Made by a program: the position numbers and the translations under genes. Below, one piece after another: positions 1-11,118 of a stretch of DNA of 64,000 bases; position 1 is the stretch's first letter; each line of letters starts with the position of its first letter. Origin of the DNA: Pollenia angustigena (Eukaryota; Arthropoda; Insecta; Diptera; Polleniidae); the NCBI GenBank assembly GCA_930367215.1, contig OV884056.1, positions 256,025,127-256,089,126 of the forward strand. Reading direction: 5' to 3'. The notes under the pieces were generated by a model. It saw only the letters and a list, made by a program, of their open reading frames with translations. It was not told the DNA's origin and searched no databases.

Positions 1-1477
1 AAGAAATGTAAACAAAAACGGTGGCAGACCGAGTCGATATGTTTTTTGTCATCATTCTATTTTTGTATTTGATGTATTAACTACACACAAAAAATAGTTT
101 AGGTAATTTTACCAAATAAATAAAAATAAATATAAATTAAAGAACTCCGCTGAACTTTTTAAAAACAAGACAGAATATCTGTGGTTCTCATAGGCAACCG
201 CGTATGTCTATTTTTTCGATTTTTAATTGTTGATGCCATATTGCTAAATTTAAAGCGCTCTTTATATTTTTTTAAAAATTATTAAAAACAGATAGACCCA
301 TTCCGATGTTTTAACTCAATTACAAATTCAAAAGGTGCAATATCTAACCCATAGTTTGCTCTAGAATGGTTTTTTCGGCTCTCCTGAAAAATTTTTTTTT
401 TAGACATACGCTGTTGCCCATGAAAACCACAGATATATTAACAATAAAACCAATAATTATTTATAACTTTTATTCAAGATTATTAAATTGGACGACACGA
501 TGCTTGATCAATATGGATTTTATAGACGAGATTAGTTTTAATCCTTTGACCTCAAATGAGCACTAAAAACAATGCCACTCAAATTTTTTTTTATTGGTAC
601 AGATATGAATTGATAAATAAAATACATATAATGAAATTAAAAAGGTTAAAAAAGTATATAGAGTTTTTTTTAAATGCTTTTTTATTAAAAAAAAGTAGTA
701 AATTTACCTGAAACCTATGTTCTGGTACAAAATTTAACTTAGATAACTTTTCTAAAATAAAAATATAAAATAACTTTGCTGTCATTGGTAAATTTTCAAA
801 GTTACTTTGAAATTTTAACAAAATTATTAGATACTTTTTCGAACATAGAAATTACCTAAGTTAAACGTTTTATTACCTAAGAAACTTAGATTCTGCCATG
901 CTACCTTTGCGCTTAGTTAATTTTATACCATATTTTTAGGTAATTTTACCTATGGTTTTTTTTTGTGTGTAAACAGTTTGAAAAAAAGGAATACGGGATT
1001 TTGTTTTTTTTTTTACCAACTTTGAAACCAACCAAAAATTTATTTTGTTTCTTATAATGTTGTTGTTGTTTCTGCTGTTTAAAAAGAGTGAAACGTTTTT
1101 TTTTACCTGCTTTTGTTTTTGTTGATTTTTTACTACAAACCTCTTCACGCTATTTTATCATTTTTCTTATTACTTTTTTAAAGCGTCCAAAAATATACTG
1201 CATGTGTTTTTTGTTGTAGTTCTTATATTTCACATAAAGAAGTGTTGCTTACGATCAAATAAAAAATGCAAAAAAACGACAACATTAAGGAGCGTTAAAT
1301 ATTTCATACAAAATTATGAAAACTTGAAACCAACTTGAATAGTTGTCAACATTTTTGTTGGTTAAATAAAAATCAAACAAACATATTAATTGAATCAGTA
1401 AAACAATTTGTAGAAATCAAAAAAAAATTTCAAACAAGCCATTGTTGGAAAATAATTCGGCAATAATTTTTTCTGTG
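1..1477. mobile_element. TA-type TIR element, right part, interrupted copy
   Basis: Positions 1-81 and 972-1477 match, in order, the complete element at 32199-33201. Shared landmarks are the segment after AAGAAATGTAA, the TTGTTGTTGTTTCTG tract and the right terminus AATAATTTTTTCTGTG ending at 1477. The left end lies outside the window. The copy is split at 82-971 by another TIR element. I see no coding capacity, so it is a non-autonomous DNA transposon; the superfamily is inferred only from the TA duplication of the complete copy. Confidence 0.75.
84..969. mobile_element. MITE with CACACAAAAAA ends, TA target duplication
   Basis: The left end CACACAAAAAATAG and the right end TTTTTTTTTGTGTG are inverted, and both sides carry a GGTAATTTTACC palindrome just inside. 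TA flanks the element at 82-83 and 970-971. The uninterrupted relative near 32690 shows the empty site, which supports the borders. Inside, 170-215 and 396-440 form an imperfect inverted repeat (AGAATATCTGTGGTT against AACCACAGATAT), possibly a further nested hairpin element. Short open frames here are low-complexity and not coding. Confidence 0.8.
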
Positions 1478-1485
1478 CATGTCAT

Positions 1486-2646
1486 CGTACGTGACATTTG
1501 TACGCCTTCAGAGAGATAGAAATTTTGGAAAAATAGTAGTAACTGGAAATTTTTTTATCATTATGTTTCATTTAGAGGGAACTTAATATGGAAAAAATGA
1601 TCAAATTCGGAACCTTGTTGTCCAAACTATCGGACAAAATAAGTGCATATCGTACGTGACATAAAACGGAAGTGATATTTGAGTGAATGTAAAATAATAC
1701 GAAAATCTTCGAATTGTGGGAGGTTTTTCTCCTTTTTTTTAATTTCATACATTAAACCACATATTTTTTCTTTATAATCCGTAATTGGAATTTTTGTTTT
1801 TTTTTTTGATGCTTTTATAATGAACCAAATGTAATATCGTTCGTAACATACCGTACGTGACAGATTTTTCTCTTATAGTATTAACAAGGTATATAATATA
1901 TATTTTGTAAATATATGTATATTAAAACTTAAAACAAACAGGTAAGAAAGTATAGTCGGGCAAGCCCGACCCTATGATACCCTACACCATTATATTAAAA
2001 AAAAAAATTTTGAGAGGATACCCTATTTGGGACCCATGGCCAATCAAGGTCGCCAAAACAGAATTATGCTATGAGGTTAAGAATTATATAAAAGTTATTT
2101 GCCGAATATTATTTAGTTATCTCCATCTATATGAGATTTGTTTGCCCCTTACCGATTTAAGGAAGGGGGTTTATATGGGACCTATGGTTAATTTTGGACC
2201 TACTCGCACAATATTTTGTCATGACATAGTACCTATCGTAAAAGTCATTGTCGCCAATTTTTAGGTAAATACCAACATTTGTAAGGAAGTTATGGCGTCA
2301 AAAGCTATTTTCGTGAGTATAACTTGTATGGGAGGTATGGTCAAATATGGACCGGTCAAATATGGTAAGATGATATTGATTGTAATAAAATAAGCATTGA
2401 CCAAATTTTAACTAAATACTAACATAATAAGATGATGCATTAAGTTGCATTTTAGTACTTACAATATCGTACGTGACGAGCTTTGAAAGCTTTTAAAATT
2501 TTTATTATACCACTTTAAAAAAAAAAAATACCAATCAATATTTTTTTGCAGCAAATATCTTGCTTTGAACTTTTATTTTGAAATACTTAAGTCTGATCCA
2601 TTTCAAATTACAAAGACAAATGATGTTTCCGCACCACGTACGTGAC
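1486..2646 (+). repeat. Array of five CGTACGTGAC motifs
   Basis: The exact 10-mer CGTACGTGAC occurs at 1486, 1651, 1852, 2468 and 2637, always on the plus strand. Four of the five are followed by A and three of these by AT. A decayed relative (CGTTCGTAAC) lies at 1838. Intervals are 165, 201, 616 and 169 bases. The 616-base gap holds a DINE-like insertion of about 450 bases, which restores a spacing near 165. Sequence between motifs is only weakly alike. The core TACGTG is the known site for bHLH-PAS/Tango dimers; satellite remnants or transposase-binding sites are alternatives. Confidence 0.6.
1935..2400 (-). repeat. DINE-1/mini-me-like dispersed repeat
   Basis: It begins with GTAAGAAAGTATAGTCGGGC and GACCCTATGATACCCTACAC, the same terminal module seen at 29310 and 36450 in either orientation. 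It continues with the family's TTTATATGGGACCTATGG segment. No protein is encoded. The Helitron-like assignment rests on resemblance to known fly repeats and is not proved here. Confidence 0.6.
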
Positions 2647-2699
2647 ATTAGAAAAGCATCCAAAACAAACACAAAAATATACCACTAATCGAACTATAT

Positions 2700-3700
2700 A
2701 TTTGGTCTTTCCTCATGGATCTTGTTAATTAATTTTGTAACAGTAATTTTAAAGCATAATTCCACGGTTGCCAGTATCTTAATTTAATTGGCAGAAATTT
2801 TAAAATTGTTAATTGCAGTTACTTAAAATGAATCAAAGAGAAAGTCAGTTTAAACTTTAATTTTTGCTTTTTAAAAATTTTAATAAGCTAAAAGTACCTC
2901 GGCATATTAAAGTTTGGGTGTTTTTTTTTCCTTTCTACCATATTTGAAAAAAAGTTTCAAGCGTTTTAATTTTTTGAGTCGTGGTTAACATTCTCATGGA
3001 AATGCCCATATGCGATTCATAATATGACTTCCGTCCATTAAAAAAACCTCTTTGAACTATAATTTAACATAGATTTCATTTATTATTCCAGAGTGAGAAC
3101 ACCTGCTCTCTGGTCATATGGCCTATATATTGTGAGGAAAAGTCCTGCATTAGGATGGCCCAAAATGCAAAAGTACCAAATATTTGCGCTTCACAATGCT
3201 TTGCGTATTCAAATAGTGCTTAAAAATGCTCCGTCGGAATTTGAGAACAATCGGTCAATATTAATAGGTTGGGATAATATAATGATTTTTCGGGGCTTAG
3301 TAGAAATATAGCGAACATTGATTTTTAATGGAGATATTCATCGTTTATGTTAAAATAAATAAATAAAGACTCAGTTTAAGTGGATATTGACCAATCGTTA
3401 CAGATACGCAAACAAGCGTTAGGATGTTCTACACCGGTGCCATTTTTGATCTTTGGAACTGCTAAAAATGTTTATTTTCCTTTACCACAGATGAGTACAG
3501 CAACACTATCTAGTTTGTTGTTTTCAGAAGTATCGTGCAATAATTTTCTGTTCCAGTGTAATACGACTGGACTTAGTAAAGATAATGAGTCCTCATCAGC
3601 TTCTGATATATTTTTTCGAATATCGTTTTTTTTTGTTGTATTGTCGTACGCGATAAAGCAATTTCGGATACACGTGTACCTAATGCTTGAACTGCAGCTC
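2700..3700. other. Unassigned stretch
   Basis: This is AT-rich sequence with no convincing gene. A 72-codon plus-strand frame at 3093-3311 contains the words ALWSYGL and KMQKYQ. These faintly recall the part of jockey-type LINE proteins downstream of the reverse transcriptase, but the match is too short to call. The 3380-3796 frame has no family features. Confidence 0.3.
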
Positions 3701-3704
3701 CAAC

Positions 3705-3835
3705 AACATACACACAGGGAAAAAATATGTTTAAATATGGTCACCTCCAATAAAACTATTTTTAAAAAAATTTTAATAATAATTTGCCTAATTTAACCAT
3801 ATTATTATCACCGGCAACCATATTATGGTTACATT
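3705..3835. repeat. Fragment of a CACRCAG-ended TIR repeat
   Basis: The order ACACACAGGGAAAAAATATG, GGTCACCTCCAATAAA and ACTATTTTTAAAAAA corresponds to 9100-9185 (CACGCAGAAAAAATTCAT, GGTCACCTCCAGCAAAGC). The two are diverged relatives of one non-coding element; neither shows a clear second terminus. Confidence 0.45.
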
Positions 3836-4440
3836 AGTCCTTCATCAAGAGACCACAGCCTTACTTTTATATGACCTGAAATTATCTATTACCTGAGGGA
3901 TATGGTCACAAACAAGTCTAATATAATTTAAAATAAGATCTATACATCATAGCTCTATGTTTTAAAAAAAAACAAAATTCCATTACAGCATTCGAACTTG
4001 TTTTTCAACTACGCCAAAATTCTTATTGCAATGCCTCAATAACAAACGTAACAATACTTTTCCTTGTACAGTTTTCTATTCAACACTTTAAAAACAATAA
4101 GTTGGGAAATCATCTGTCAGTTAAAAACATTTATACATTTTACCAATTTTAATTTCCATATTTTTGAAATGTACAAAGATATGTAGTCAGTCGTTGCAAG
4201 TGTTATGTTGTTACAAAAAAAAAAGTTGACAGCATAATCAACAATTTTTAGCATCAACAAACTGGCTACAGAATCGTTAAAATGCCAAACAAGAAGAAGA
4301 TGCAAAATTATTTATGCCCAATTGACTCCAACCATCAGCACAAGTCATTTTGCATAAATGTATGTGCAGTTGTCGGTTTCTACATCTGCCTGTCTACCTG
4401 CCTCGTTAAGTGTATTGCTGTTGCCATACGATTTGCATTT

Positions 4441-4830
4441 TTTATACCCTCACCTCCATAGGCCGGGAGGGTATTATGCGTTTGTGCAGAAGTTTGTAAC
4501 GCATTCAAATTTTAGTATACCGACCGGCTCAGAGTAATTTTCTTATGCCCGTAACTTCTACAAAAAGAAATTTAGCTGTGTGTAGAAATCTTAGTGTAAA
4601 AGCTGACATGTTTTAAAATAAAACTGAAGGTCAAAACACTGTTAGGTGCGAAAACGAACAGCTTTCTTTTTGTTGAAAATAGGGGCATTAGTCGATCAAA
4701 ACATATCCGTCTGTCTGGTGGACTGACTAGCCCCATGTGTGTAAATTTAAACCTTGTGTACAAAGTACATGTCGCATTTTTACAGATAATGAAAAGTAAA
4801 TTCGGTGGACAAGTGTCTGGACACAATGTA
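4441..4830 (+). repeat. DINE-1/mini-me-like dispersed repeat
   Basis: It starts TTTATACCCTCACC, then GAGGGTATTATGCG, a TAGTATACCGACCGGCTC segment and the (GTCY)n core CCGTCTGTCTGG near 4709. This is the same module order as the longer copy at 28633. The 3' end is diverged. Confidence 0.65.
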
Positions 4831-5127
4831 ACGATAATTTATTGCGGTGCGGTTTCCATACGATTTTGAAGTAAAAAACCGCAGTGCGGAACGGCATAAA
4901 ATTAAAAATAAACTCACATTATATCGAAACCTTGATAATTAATTTTTGAATCCCAAGAAAAACTTTGATAACTAATATGCATGTGGCAGTGTAAATAAAA
5001 CTGAACTGGCAAAATAAAATAAAGAAATTTGTTTTATTTTTGTTTTTTCTTTACCCACTAACAACTACATTTAGAGTTGACAAAAAATCAACCAATTGTG
5101 GTCGGAATTGTAAGAAAAGATAAACTC

Positions 5128-5400
5128 ACTGTTTATTGTTGTGGTTTTTGTTTAAGCTTTGATATTGTTACAAGTAAAACTGGAGCTTATAATTCTTATT
5201 CGCTTAACAGTTTTATTTGCATAAAATCTTTGGTTTTTCTTAAATCTTTGGATGAAGTTTCCTGACGGTCTGGCCTAAGCAACCACTGAAATGCCCATCA
5301 ACAATAAACTTCAGTTTGTCAATAGTATGAAATGGGAATTTGGCACATTATAACGAAACCTTGATATTTAATTTTTGAATCCCAAGAAAAACTTTGATAA
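5128..5400. repeat. Dispersed repeat, inverted relative of 13320-13580
   Basis: The segment with GTTACAAGTAAAACTGGAGC, CGCTTAACAGTTTTATTTG and GAAATGCCCATCAACAATA matches 13320-13580 in reverse complement. A phrase (AATCCCAAGAAAAACTTTGA) just downstream is also present at 4945, so a short direct repeat brackets the block. No coding potential is seen and no class can be assigned. Confidence 0.55.
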
Positions 5401-5419
5401 AATTTATTTTATTTTCATT

Positions 5420-6600
5420 GCGGACTTTCTTTCTCTCTCAATTTTTGATCTCGTTCTCTTTCTGAGAATATAACCTAAGTGTCTTATCATGCTGATGTTC
5501 AGCTTAACTTAAGCTTAAAAATGTTTTATTACAACCAAGTCGTATCAAATTTTGTTGAAACCGCTTCAAATTTAACCATAACCCCATTGTAAACGCCATT
5601 TTCGAAATTGAAAATTACAGATATAAATCTTTAAATAATGTTGCTAAAGCCCCTTTGACACTTTTCTACAAGTCTTGAGATTTCTGCTATACAAAATCCA
5701 TTGATTTTTGGTCTGATTGTTTAAAATATAGAAATTATTTTTCATTAGATTTTACGTTAACACTATCGCAAAGAAAAAGAAAACTTGATAAACACACTTG
5801 AAATTTAATGTTTACTTTTATTATTTTACATTTTTCATTAGAAAAATAATAGTGAAGTGAGTTTTTTGAAAAATACAACTCTGTTAAAATGGAAAGATTT
5901 CCCTCAAAAAAAAAAAAAAACAAAAAAAATTACAGTCGATTTATCATATATGAAAAATTGGGAATTTAGCATGTCATACAGAAATCTTATTAATAATAAA
6001 TTTTGTATTCCCAAAAATTACTGAAACAATTTTTAAAAAATTGCTAGAGCCATATGACTGTCAAATTTCTTCACGTGTATGTTGGTAACAAATTAATTTC
6101 ACACTATTGTAAATTCTAAATTTATGCGAGTTTTTGACATGCGGAAAGAAAAAAGAGCACTAATTAGCAATAATAGTAACAATAATTTGGTTGTTCCAAA
6201 ACTGACAAAAGAGTCATTTGGATCCTATTCCTTAAAAACGCTCTTAAAAATGTAAATATCTAGCTTATATTTTGCATAAGATACATTTACATAAGTACAC
6301 TTTAACCTTACAAAAATTTTTTTTTGGCAGTTCTATAATTCCCCATAGGGAGATTACCACAATATGTTCTTTCTTAATTCACTGGATTCCATTATCACTC
6401 CACTTGAGGTATTTTTACAGGAAAGGGTACATTTGGACACGTTACTCCACCAAGCATTTTACACTGTTTCTCAAAAAAAAGCTTTTATATTATTTATTTT
6501 TTTTTTGTATTTTATTATAAAGCATAATTAAGTAAAAGAGATACAAAATTTTAACAACATGGGTCTAAAATACAAGATTAATTGCTTGGTGGCGTAACGT
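5420..6600. other. Unassigned AT-rich stretch
   Basis: I see no gene. A 20-base imperfect inverted repeat pairs about 6437-6460 (ACACGTTACTCCACCAAGCA) with 6579-6600 (TGCTTGGTGGCGTAACGTG), perhaps the ends of a small hairpin element. The rest is poly-A/T-rich. Confidence 0.35.
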
Positions 6601-6695
6601 GACACTTCTGTCGAAGTGCCCATATGTATATAAGCAAGTGGTGTAGGGTTTTATATGGTCGAGCTGGTCAGACTCAAATTTCTAACTTGTTTTTT
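6600..6695 (+). repeat. DINE-like repeat, terminal fragment
   Basis: It contains GTGTAGGGTTTTATATGGTC and ends AACTTGTTTTTT, the terminal module of the family. Only the 3' end is left. Confidence 0.5.
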
Positions 6696-6699
6696 CTTG

Positions 6700-7600
6700 A
6701 ATCTTTTGTTTTGTGATTTTTAAATTTTGGTAATTTTCTTGTTCCCACCCCCTCAAAAAAAAAAAAAAAATATTTATCATACACCTTCTTGCCTAATTTT
6801 GACACTTCAGTTAATAGTCATGCCAATAAAATATAAAGATATTACCAGTTGTTGTTAAAGTTAATAGTTTTGTGTTATATAATTCAAAGAAGATACAATT
6901 TAAAATTAAAAGAGGAGTTTTCAAGTCTTGTTGTAGCTACTGGATGATTTTCCGCAATTTTGTGTTCAAGTGTTTTTGCAATTTTTGTATCTTTTGTTTA
7001 TTGTTTCATTTTATTTTTCCCAATTGAATTAAGACATTATTTTGTTATTAAAAATTTCAAAGTTTTTTATTTTATTCATATTAAAATAATGAGCGCAAGT
7101 TTAAAGATGTTCCGCAGAAAGAAAAAAAAGGAAATTACATGTACATTTATATGTACATACATAGATGTATGAGTTAGGTCAAGGTTGCATAAAATTGTTT
7201 GAAATAAAAGTATGATAAATGTGATAAATTAGATTTTAATATTTCCTTAAATGGATTGAAACGTTTGCAAATTCAATTGCACATGTTCACCGAATAGACT
7301 TTATTGAAATTAAAATTAGTTCCGTAAATAGTTTCTTTGGAAAAATTTTAATAAATCAAATTAAAGTGAATTGTAGCTGCATAAGAGCCTTTGTATATAA
7401 TTTTGGATTATTTATTTTACATAGGATATGTGGTAAATTATAAACTAGGATATAAATTTCCGAAATTTCTTTGCAAAGTTTTCAAGCCGAATTTTAGTTT
7501 TTGGAGCAATAAATGGTTAATGATACGCCTTTTTTGTCGATACGATACCGATACTCAAAACGAAATATTGGCGTTACCGATACGCATATCGAATTTAAAT
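6700..7600. other. Unassigned AT-rich stretch with GATAC subrepeats
   Basis: No gene is seen. At 7535-7580 GATAC recurs (GATACGATACCGATAC, then CCGATACG). It lies just outside the hAT relic at 7620-8160, so it could be the subterminal region of that element. No terminus was found. Confidence 0.35.
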
Positions 7601-7619
7601 GAATGTTAAAATAAACAAA

Positions 7620-8160
7620 ACTCAAGTCGAGTAATTTATTTATTATACAAAATTACAATGTAAAAGATTTTTTAAATTTTAATCTGATATTACTATGATT
7701 TATGTTTGAAAACAAAGCTCATATTATCAACTTTTGCGGAGATAGGCGATTTCGCAGATTTTTTTAAACCAGACCTCCATTGGAACATAGTCTCTCAGAT
7801 ACAATAGAATTTATTTAAAAATTTAAGTATTTCTGCGCTATTTTCATAAGTTTAGGGTATTGCGCCTGTCTTTAGAAATATTGAAGATCTATGGCATCTC
7901 TTGACTTCTTCCTAAGTTGAACCAAAGTTTGGAATATACAGAGGCTCATGCTCCTTTGATTCTTTTAAAAAATTTTCATAAACGCTCCAAAGGCCAGTTC
8001 TCAAAACTTTTGATAGTTGTAGTGATGGCTTTCGAAGTGAAGAGTCATGCTAGGTATCTTAATAAGACGTTTTTTCGATGCGATTGAAGTCAATTGTCCT
8101 TGAAATATTCGAGCTTTTTATCGAGGGTCAAGAGTTGAAGATAAGCAATAGGTTTCATTA
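7620..8160 (-). pseudogene. hAT transposase relic, C-terminal dimerisation region
   Basis: On the minus strand near 7690-7810 one frame reads ETMFQW..GL..KSAKSP.SAKVDNMSFVFKH. This follows the hATC block of hAT transposases (a SERxFSxAG-like start, then KRxRLxxxxVxxLxFLxxN). hATC normally closes the protein and mediates dimerisation. Upstream sequence on the same strand (to about 8160) has short disrupted frames with stops. There is no BED finger or DDE residue that I can place, so it is dead. It lies next to GATAC-rich sequence that may be its subterminal region. Assignment rests on one short motif. Confidence 0.45.
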
Positions 8161-8186
8161 TTCTTTAAACCCGGAAAAATTTTATT

Positions 8187-8287
8187 CTGTGCCCTGTTTC
8201 TCAAAACTACAAGTTACAGATCTGCAAGTAAAATACTTTTGAAACAAAAACACAAATTGTTGCTTTTTTGAGAAATAGAGCCCAGGT
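8187..8287. mobile_element. Very short TIR element (about 100 bp)
   Basis: The ends CTGTGCCCTGTTTCTCAAAA and the reverse complement CTGGGCTCTATTTCTCAAAA agree at about 17 of 20 positions. I see no clear TSD. It sits just upstream of the hAT relic. Confidence 0.45.
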
Positions 8288-8357
8288 CAATGCTTAGTAA
8301 GTCGCAAATTTTCGAGACTCTAAACTATTCTCTTTCTTCGTTGATTCATTAATTATA

Positions 8358-9033
8358 CAGGGTGTTTGGTGGCAAATTTATATTTTTAAATACGATTATT
8401 TCAAAAAGTAATAAACGGTGCGAATGGACGGTGACGCCATTGGAATTATCGATTGTGCGGATTTGTCAATCACGATATCGCAGTGGTCCAGTGAGCATCG
8501 CACATTCGCTGTGAAGACATTTTTTAAGAGTAATGATTCTTACGTAATTGCACGTCGACAATTTTTTTCAAAGTTCGGTATTCGGCGAATACGAGATGGA
8601 CCGAGTGTAAGTTTAATTCGTTCGTGGGTGTAGAGATTCCGCGCAACTGCTTCGGCTATGAATGTCCCACGGCCAGGGCCCAGTTGATCTTCAAGGACTC
8701 CCGAAAACATTGAACTGGTTGAAAGCAGTTTACGTGAAAATCCGAGACTTTCAATACGGAAAAGAACAGCCTCACTGGGACTTCCAAGAGCAAATTTTCA
8801 TGAAATTTAAAAAAAGGAACATTGAATCGTAAAAATTCAATTATCGTCTTAATCAGAAACCAATTGTAAAATAGGTTAAATCTTTTGAGGGGATATTGGG
8901 ATGGTAACACTCAATAGGAAAAAGACAAACACCCAGTTTTTTAATTCTTTTATTCGGGTGGCTTATGATGTTTTTGCAATAAGCCCTTAAATTTTATGCT
9001 GTTTAAACTTCTTCGGTTTTTTAAAACACCCTG
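8358..9033 (+). mobile_element. Tc1/mariner-like element (DUF4817 type), internally deleted
   Basis: Its ends are CAGGGTGTTTGG and AAACACCCTG, flanked by TA at 8356-8357 and 9034-9035, the hallmark of Tc1/mariner insertion. It carries the N-terminal quarter of a transposase (8418 to about 8810) followed directly by A/T-rich 3' sequence. The catalytic DDE domain is missing, so the copy depends on another source of transposase. A 5'-truncated second copy lies at 14875-15391. Confidence 0.75.
8418..8810 (+). pseudogene. Mariner-like transposase, N-terminal HTH fragment
   Basis: The frame gives WSSEHRTFAVKTFF, the typical opening of the DUF4817 helix-turn-helix of this transposase family, then IRSWV and a TAG stop at 8631-8633. 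Reading on, it continues as RFRATASAMNVPRPGPS and SRTPENIELVESSLRENPR, the linker and second HTH of the same family. At least two in-frame stops are present and nothing remains of the catalytic triad. An intact protein is about 350 residues; about 130 are recognisable here. The family role is binding of the element's TIRs before cut-and-paste. Confidence 0.7.
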
Positions 9034-9911
9034 TACTTATAAATGCTTTATACTTACAATAGTCTACCACTACTAAAATATTGTGTATGCTTAAATATAC
9101 ACGCAGAAAAAATTCATTTCGTTGTGGTCACCTCCAGCAAAGCTATTTTCGACGAAACATTTTTAAACCATAACCATACTATTTAATAGAGAAATTTTAT
9201 ATCGTGTATTTTAGTAATTTTAAGGCAATCTTTAGTTTGTTTTAAACTTTTATCTCCATGTCTACAGCTACAATTGCGCCGAAGACACGAAAGCAAAATT
9301 TTTTAGAATTTGACGAATACGAATGTCATAAAATAGCCGAGGACTCAGGGCTGCCAGATTTGACTATTTATCGTCATTTTGACGATTTTTTGTTCCGAAA
9401 TTAGCAAAGTGCCGATTTGCTGTTTTTTTTCTAAAGAGTGACGATTTTTTCAGTCTGTAGGGTCTGAACAAAACATGAAATTTTCTGACAATTCTTCTTT
9501 GAATGTTTAACAGCCGTAACTTAACAAGAGCGGAAGACTGCCATATGCCATACCAAAGCAACAGCGTCCACGTTGTGTCACGACCAAATTTTTAATAAAA
9601 ATAAAGATAAAAACGCTAAATTAACCAAAACGTAGCAAAATTGCCATTATTAATTTACAATAGCGGCAAACTTCACTATTAAACGATCTGTCAAAATCGG
9701 TTTTCCGATTGCAAAGCGCTCAGGCCGCTATATTCAAAAACTAGAAAAGGCTTGCCGCTTTTGTTTAGGTACGGCTGTAATATGCAAGTCTTAAGATTAT
9801 TTTCAGAATTTGATTATTTTTAGAATACAAAAACGAAAAGGTTACACTTTTTTTTATCTTTTTTAATTTTTTCCCATGTGAGGAATCTTCAATGATTGAA
9901 AATGCGGTCAT
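8517..9911. repeat. Segmental duplication, first copy
   Basis: This interval is nearly identical to 14875-16578 once a 300-base insertion in the second copy is removed. The match begins at ACATTTTTTAAGAG and ends at AAAATGCGGTCAT. It includes most of the mariner-like relic, intervening sequence and most of a hAT element. The copy at 16 kb keeps the original TSD (CGTGGACT) of that hAT element on the left, where this copy has CGAGGACT. Confidence 0.85.
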
Positions 9912-10088
9912 GAAGTTATTTGGTTTTTGTTTGAACGTTTTTTTTATAAAAATCGAAAAACATTTTTAAAAAAAAACTAAACTTTAAGTTGTCCGATTTT
10001 TTTGACGATTTTTCGAAACAATAAAGACGATTTTTTATTTTTTCTCAAGAAACTGACGATTTTTTCACAATTTTCTCTGGCAGCCCTG
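9346..10088. mobile_element. Non-autonomous hAT element, CAGGGCTGCCAGA ends
   Basis: Left end CAGGGCTGCCAGATTT, right end TCTGGCAGCCCTG. The flanking octamers are CGAGGACT and CGTGGACT (7 of 8), the 8-bp duplication typical of hAT. Subterminal TGACGATTTTTT repeats occur at both ends. No coding sequence is present. A Harbinger-like MITE is nested inside at 9511-9777. A second copy truncated on the right is at 16007-16578. Confidence 0.85.
9511..9777. mobile_element. Harbinger-like MITE, TAA duplication
   Basis: Ends are CAGCCGTAACTTAACAAGAG and CTTTTGTTTAGGTACGGCTG, flanked by TAA on both sides. The 3-bp TAA duplication suits PIF/Harbinger. Copies with the same TAA flanks are at 16179-16445 and, more diverged, 31770-32078. 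No coding sequence is seen. Confidence 0.8.
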
Positions 10089-10167
10089 CGTGGACTGGAT
10101 ATTTCGAATACGAATATTCGTAAAATTTTTCTAAGTATGTCTTTGAGCGTTACATATTTTCCTACTA

Positions 10168-10310
10168 AGCCCCCTTTCACACTCGGTCAGTTACTTGCGC
10201 AAGTTACTTGCCGACAACGACAAAGTCTGTAAGGAAAAAACAAATTTCAAAAAAATTTTTACAGACTTTGTTGTTGTCGGCAAGTAAGTTGCCGAGTGTG
10301 AATGGCGGCC
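10168..10310. mobile_element. Hairpin MITE, TTCACACTCGG arms
   Basis: Left arm TTCACACTCGGTCAG through GACAAAGTCTGTAA pairs with the right arm TTACAGACTTTGTTGTTGTC through GCCGAGTGTGAA. About 45 bases pair around a 28-base loop. Borders and TSD are unclear. Confidence 0.7.
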
Positions 10311-10319
10311 AACCATAGT

Positions 10320-11116
10320 GAGTTGCAAATCAAACTAATGTTTAATAAAAATATTCGTTACGTGCAGTGCAACCAATTTTTGTTAAATGTGACCATATTT
10401 ATCTTTTATCAATTATACCTTTGAAGAATATCTCTTCGTCAATGCATAATTGTATTGTAACTTTTTTAAATAATTATCGGATGAGTCTACAAATAACGGG
10501 TAGATGATAAAATCAACTCTTTAAAGAAATTGCTTCTTTATTCACGATCTTCTTGTTCATCAGAGGGACGAAAAAAAAGCTTAAGCATCAAAAACAGCTG
10601 TTATCCTGCTAATATATGAAAAAAGTTTGGTCCATTTTTTGCATTGGACAACACAAAATCTTCATACAAAATTTGGTTAAATTAACTGGATTTAAACACG
10701 TTATAATTCTTTTAACAAAATTTTTACTAGTTACTGATATGTCAATATGTAAAATGTATGTATGTATGAAATAATGTAAAATGATAAAACTGTTGTCATG
10801 TTATTTTAATATTCCCCTGTTTAAAAACAAAGTTATTTTTGAAAAAGTCAATCACTCGTACAATTGAAAAGTTCTAGAACAAAACTAGAAGCTATTAAGA
10901 GGAGTCTAGAGGTGGCCTCAGTTTTGTTATTTGTTGTTAATTTGAACAAAAATAATTTAATGATTACGGATTTAATAAAATCATGCACCTGATGCAAAGT
11001 TTGAGGAATATTTGCATAATGATTTAGATTTGTTAAAAAGTGAATAAGAATTCCATTAATTTTACCGTTTGTCTAAGTGTTAACTCAACTCTATACAATT
11101 TATATACATATTAATC
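10320..11116. other. Unassigned AT-rich stretch
   Basis: No gene, RNA or clear repeat is seen. A short GTAT microsatellite lies near 10757. Confidence 0.5.
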
Positions 11117-11118
11117 TA

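Noticed and set aside
1486..2646. CRISPR-like array
   Set aside because: The repeat is only 10 bases, spacing is uneven and the DNA is eukaryotic.
3093..3311. 72-codon frame with LINE-like words
   Set aside because: Similarity to jockey-type proteins is a few residues only; not enough for a call.
3380..3796. 138-codon plus-strand open frame
   Set aside because: It starts at GTG, has no family motif, runs into a TIR-repeat fragment and has a competing minus-strand frame; chance openness is likelier.
4843..4893. GCGGTGCGGTTT / AAACCGCAGTGCGG inverted pair
   Set aside because: Short, isolated hairpin without flanking duplication; could be chance.
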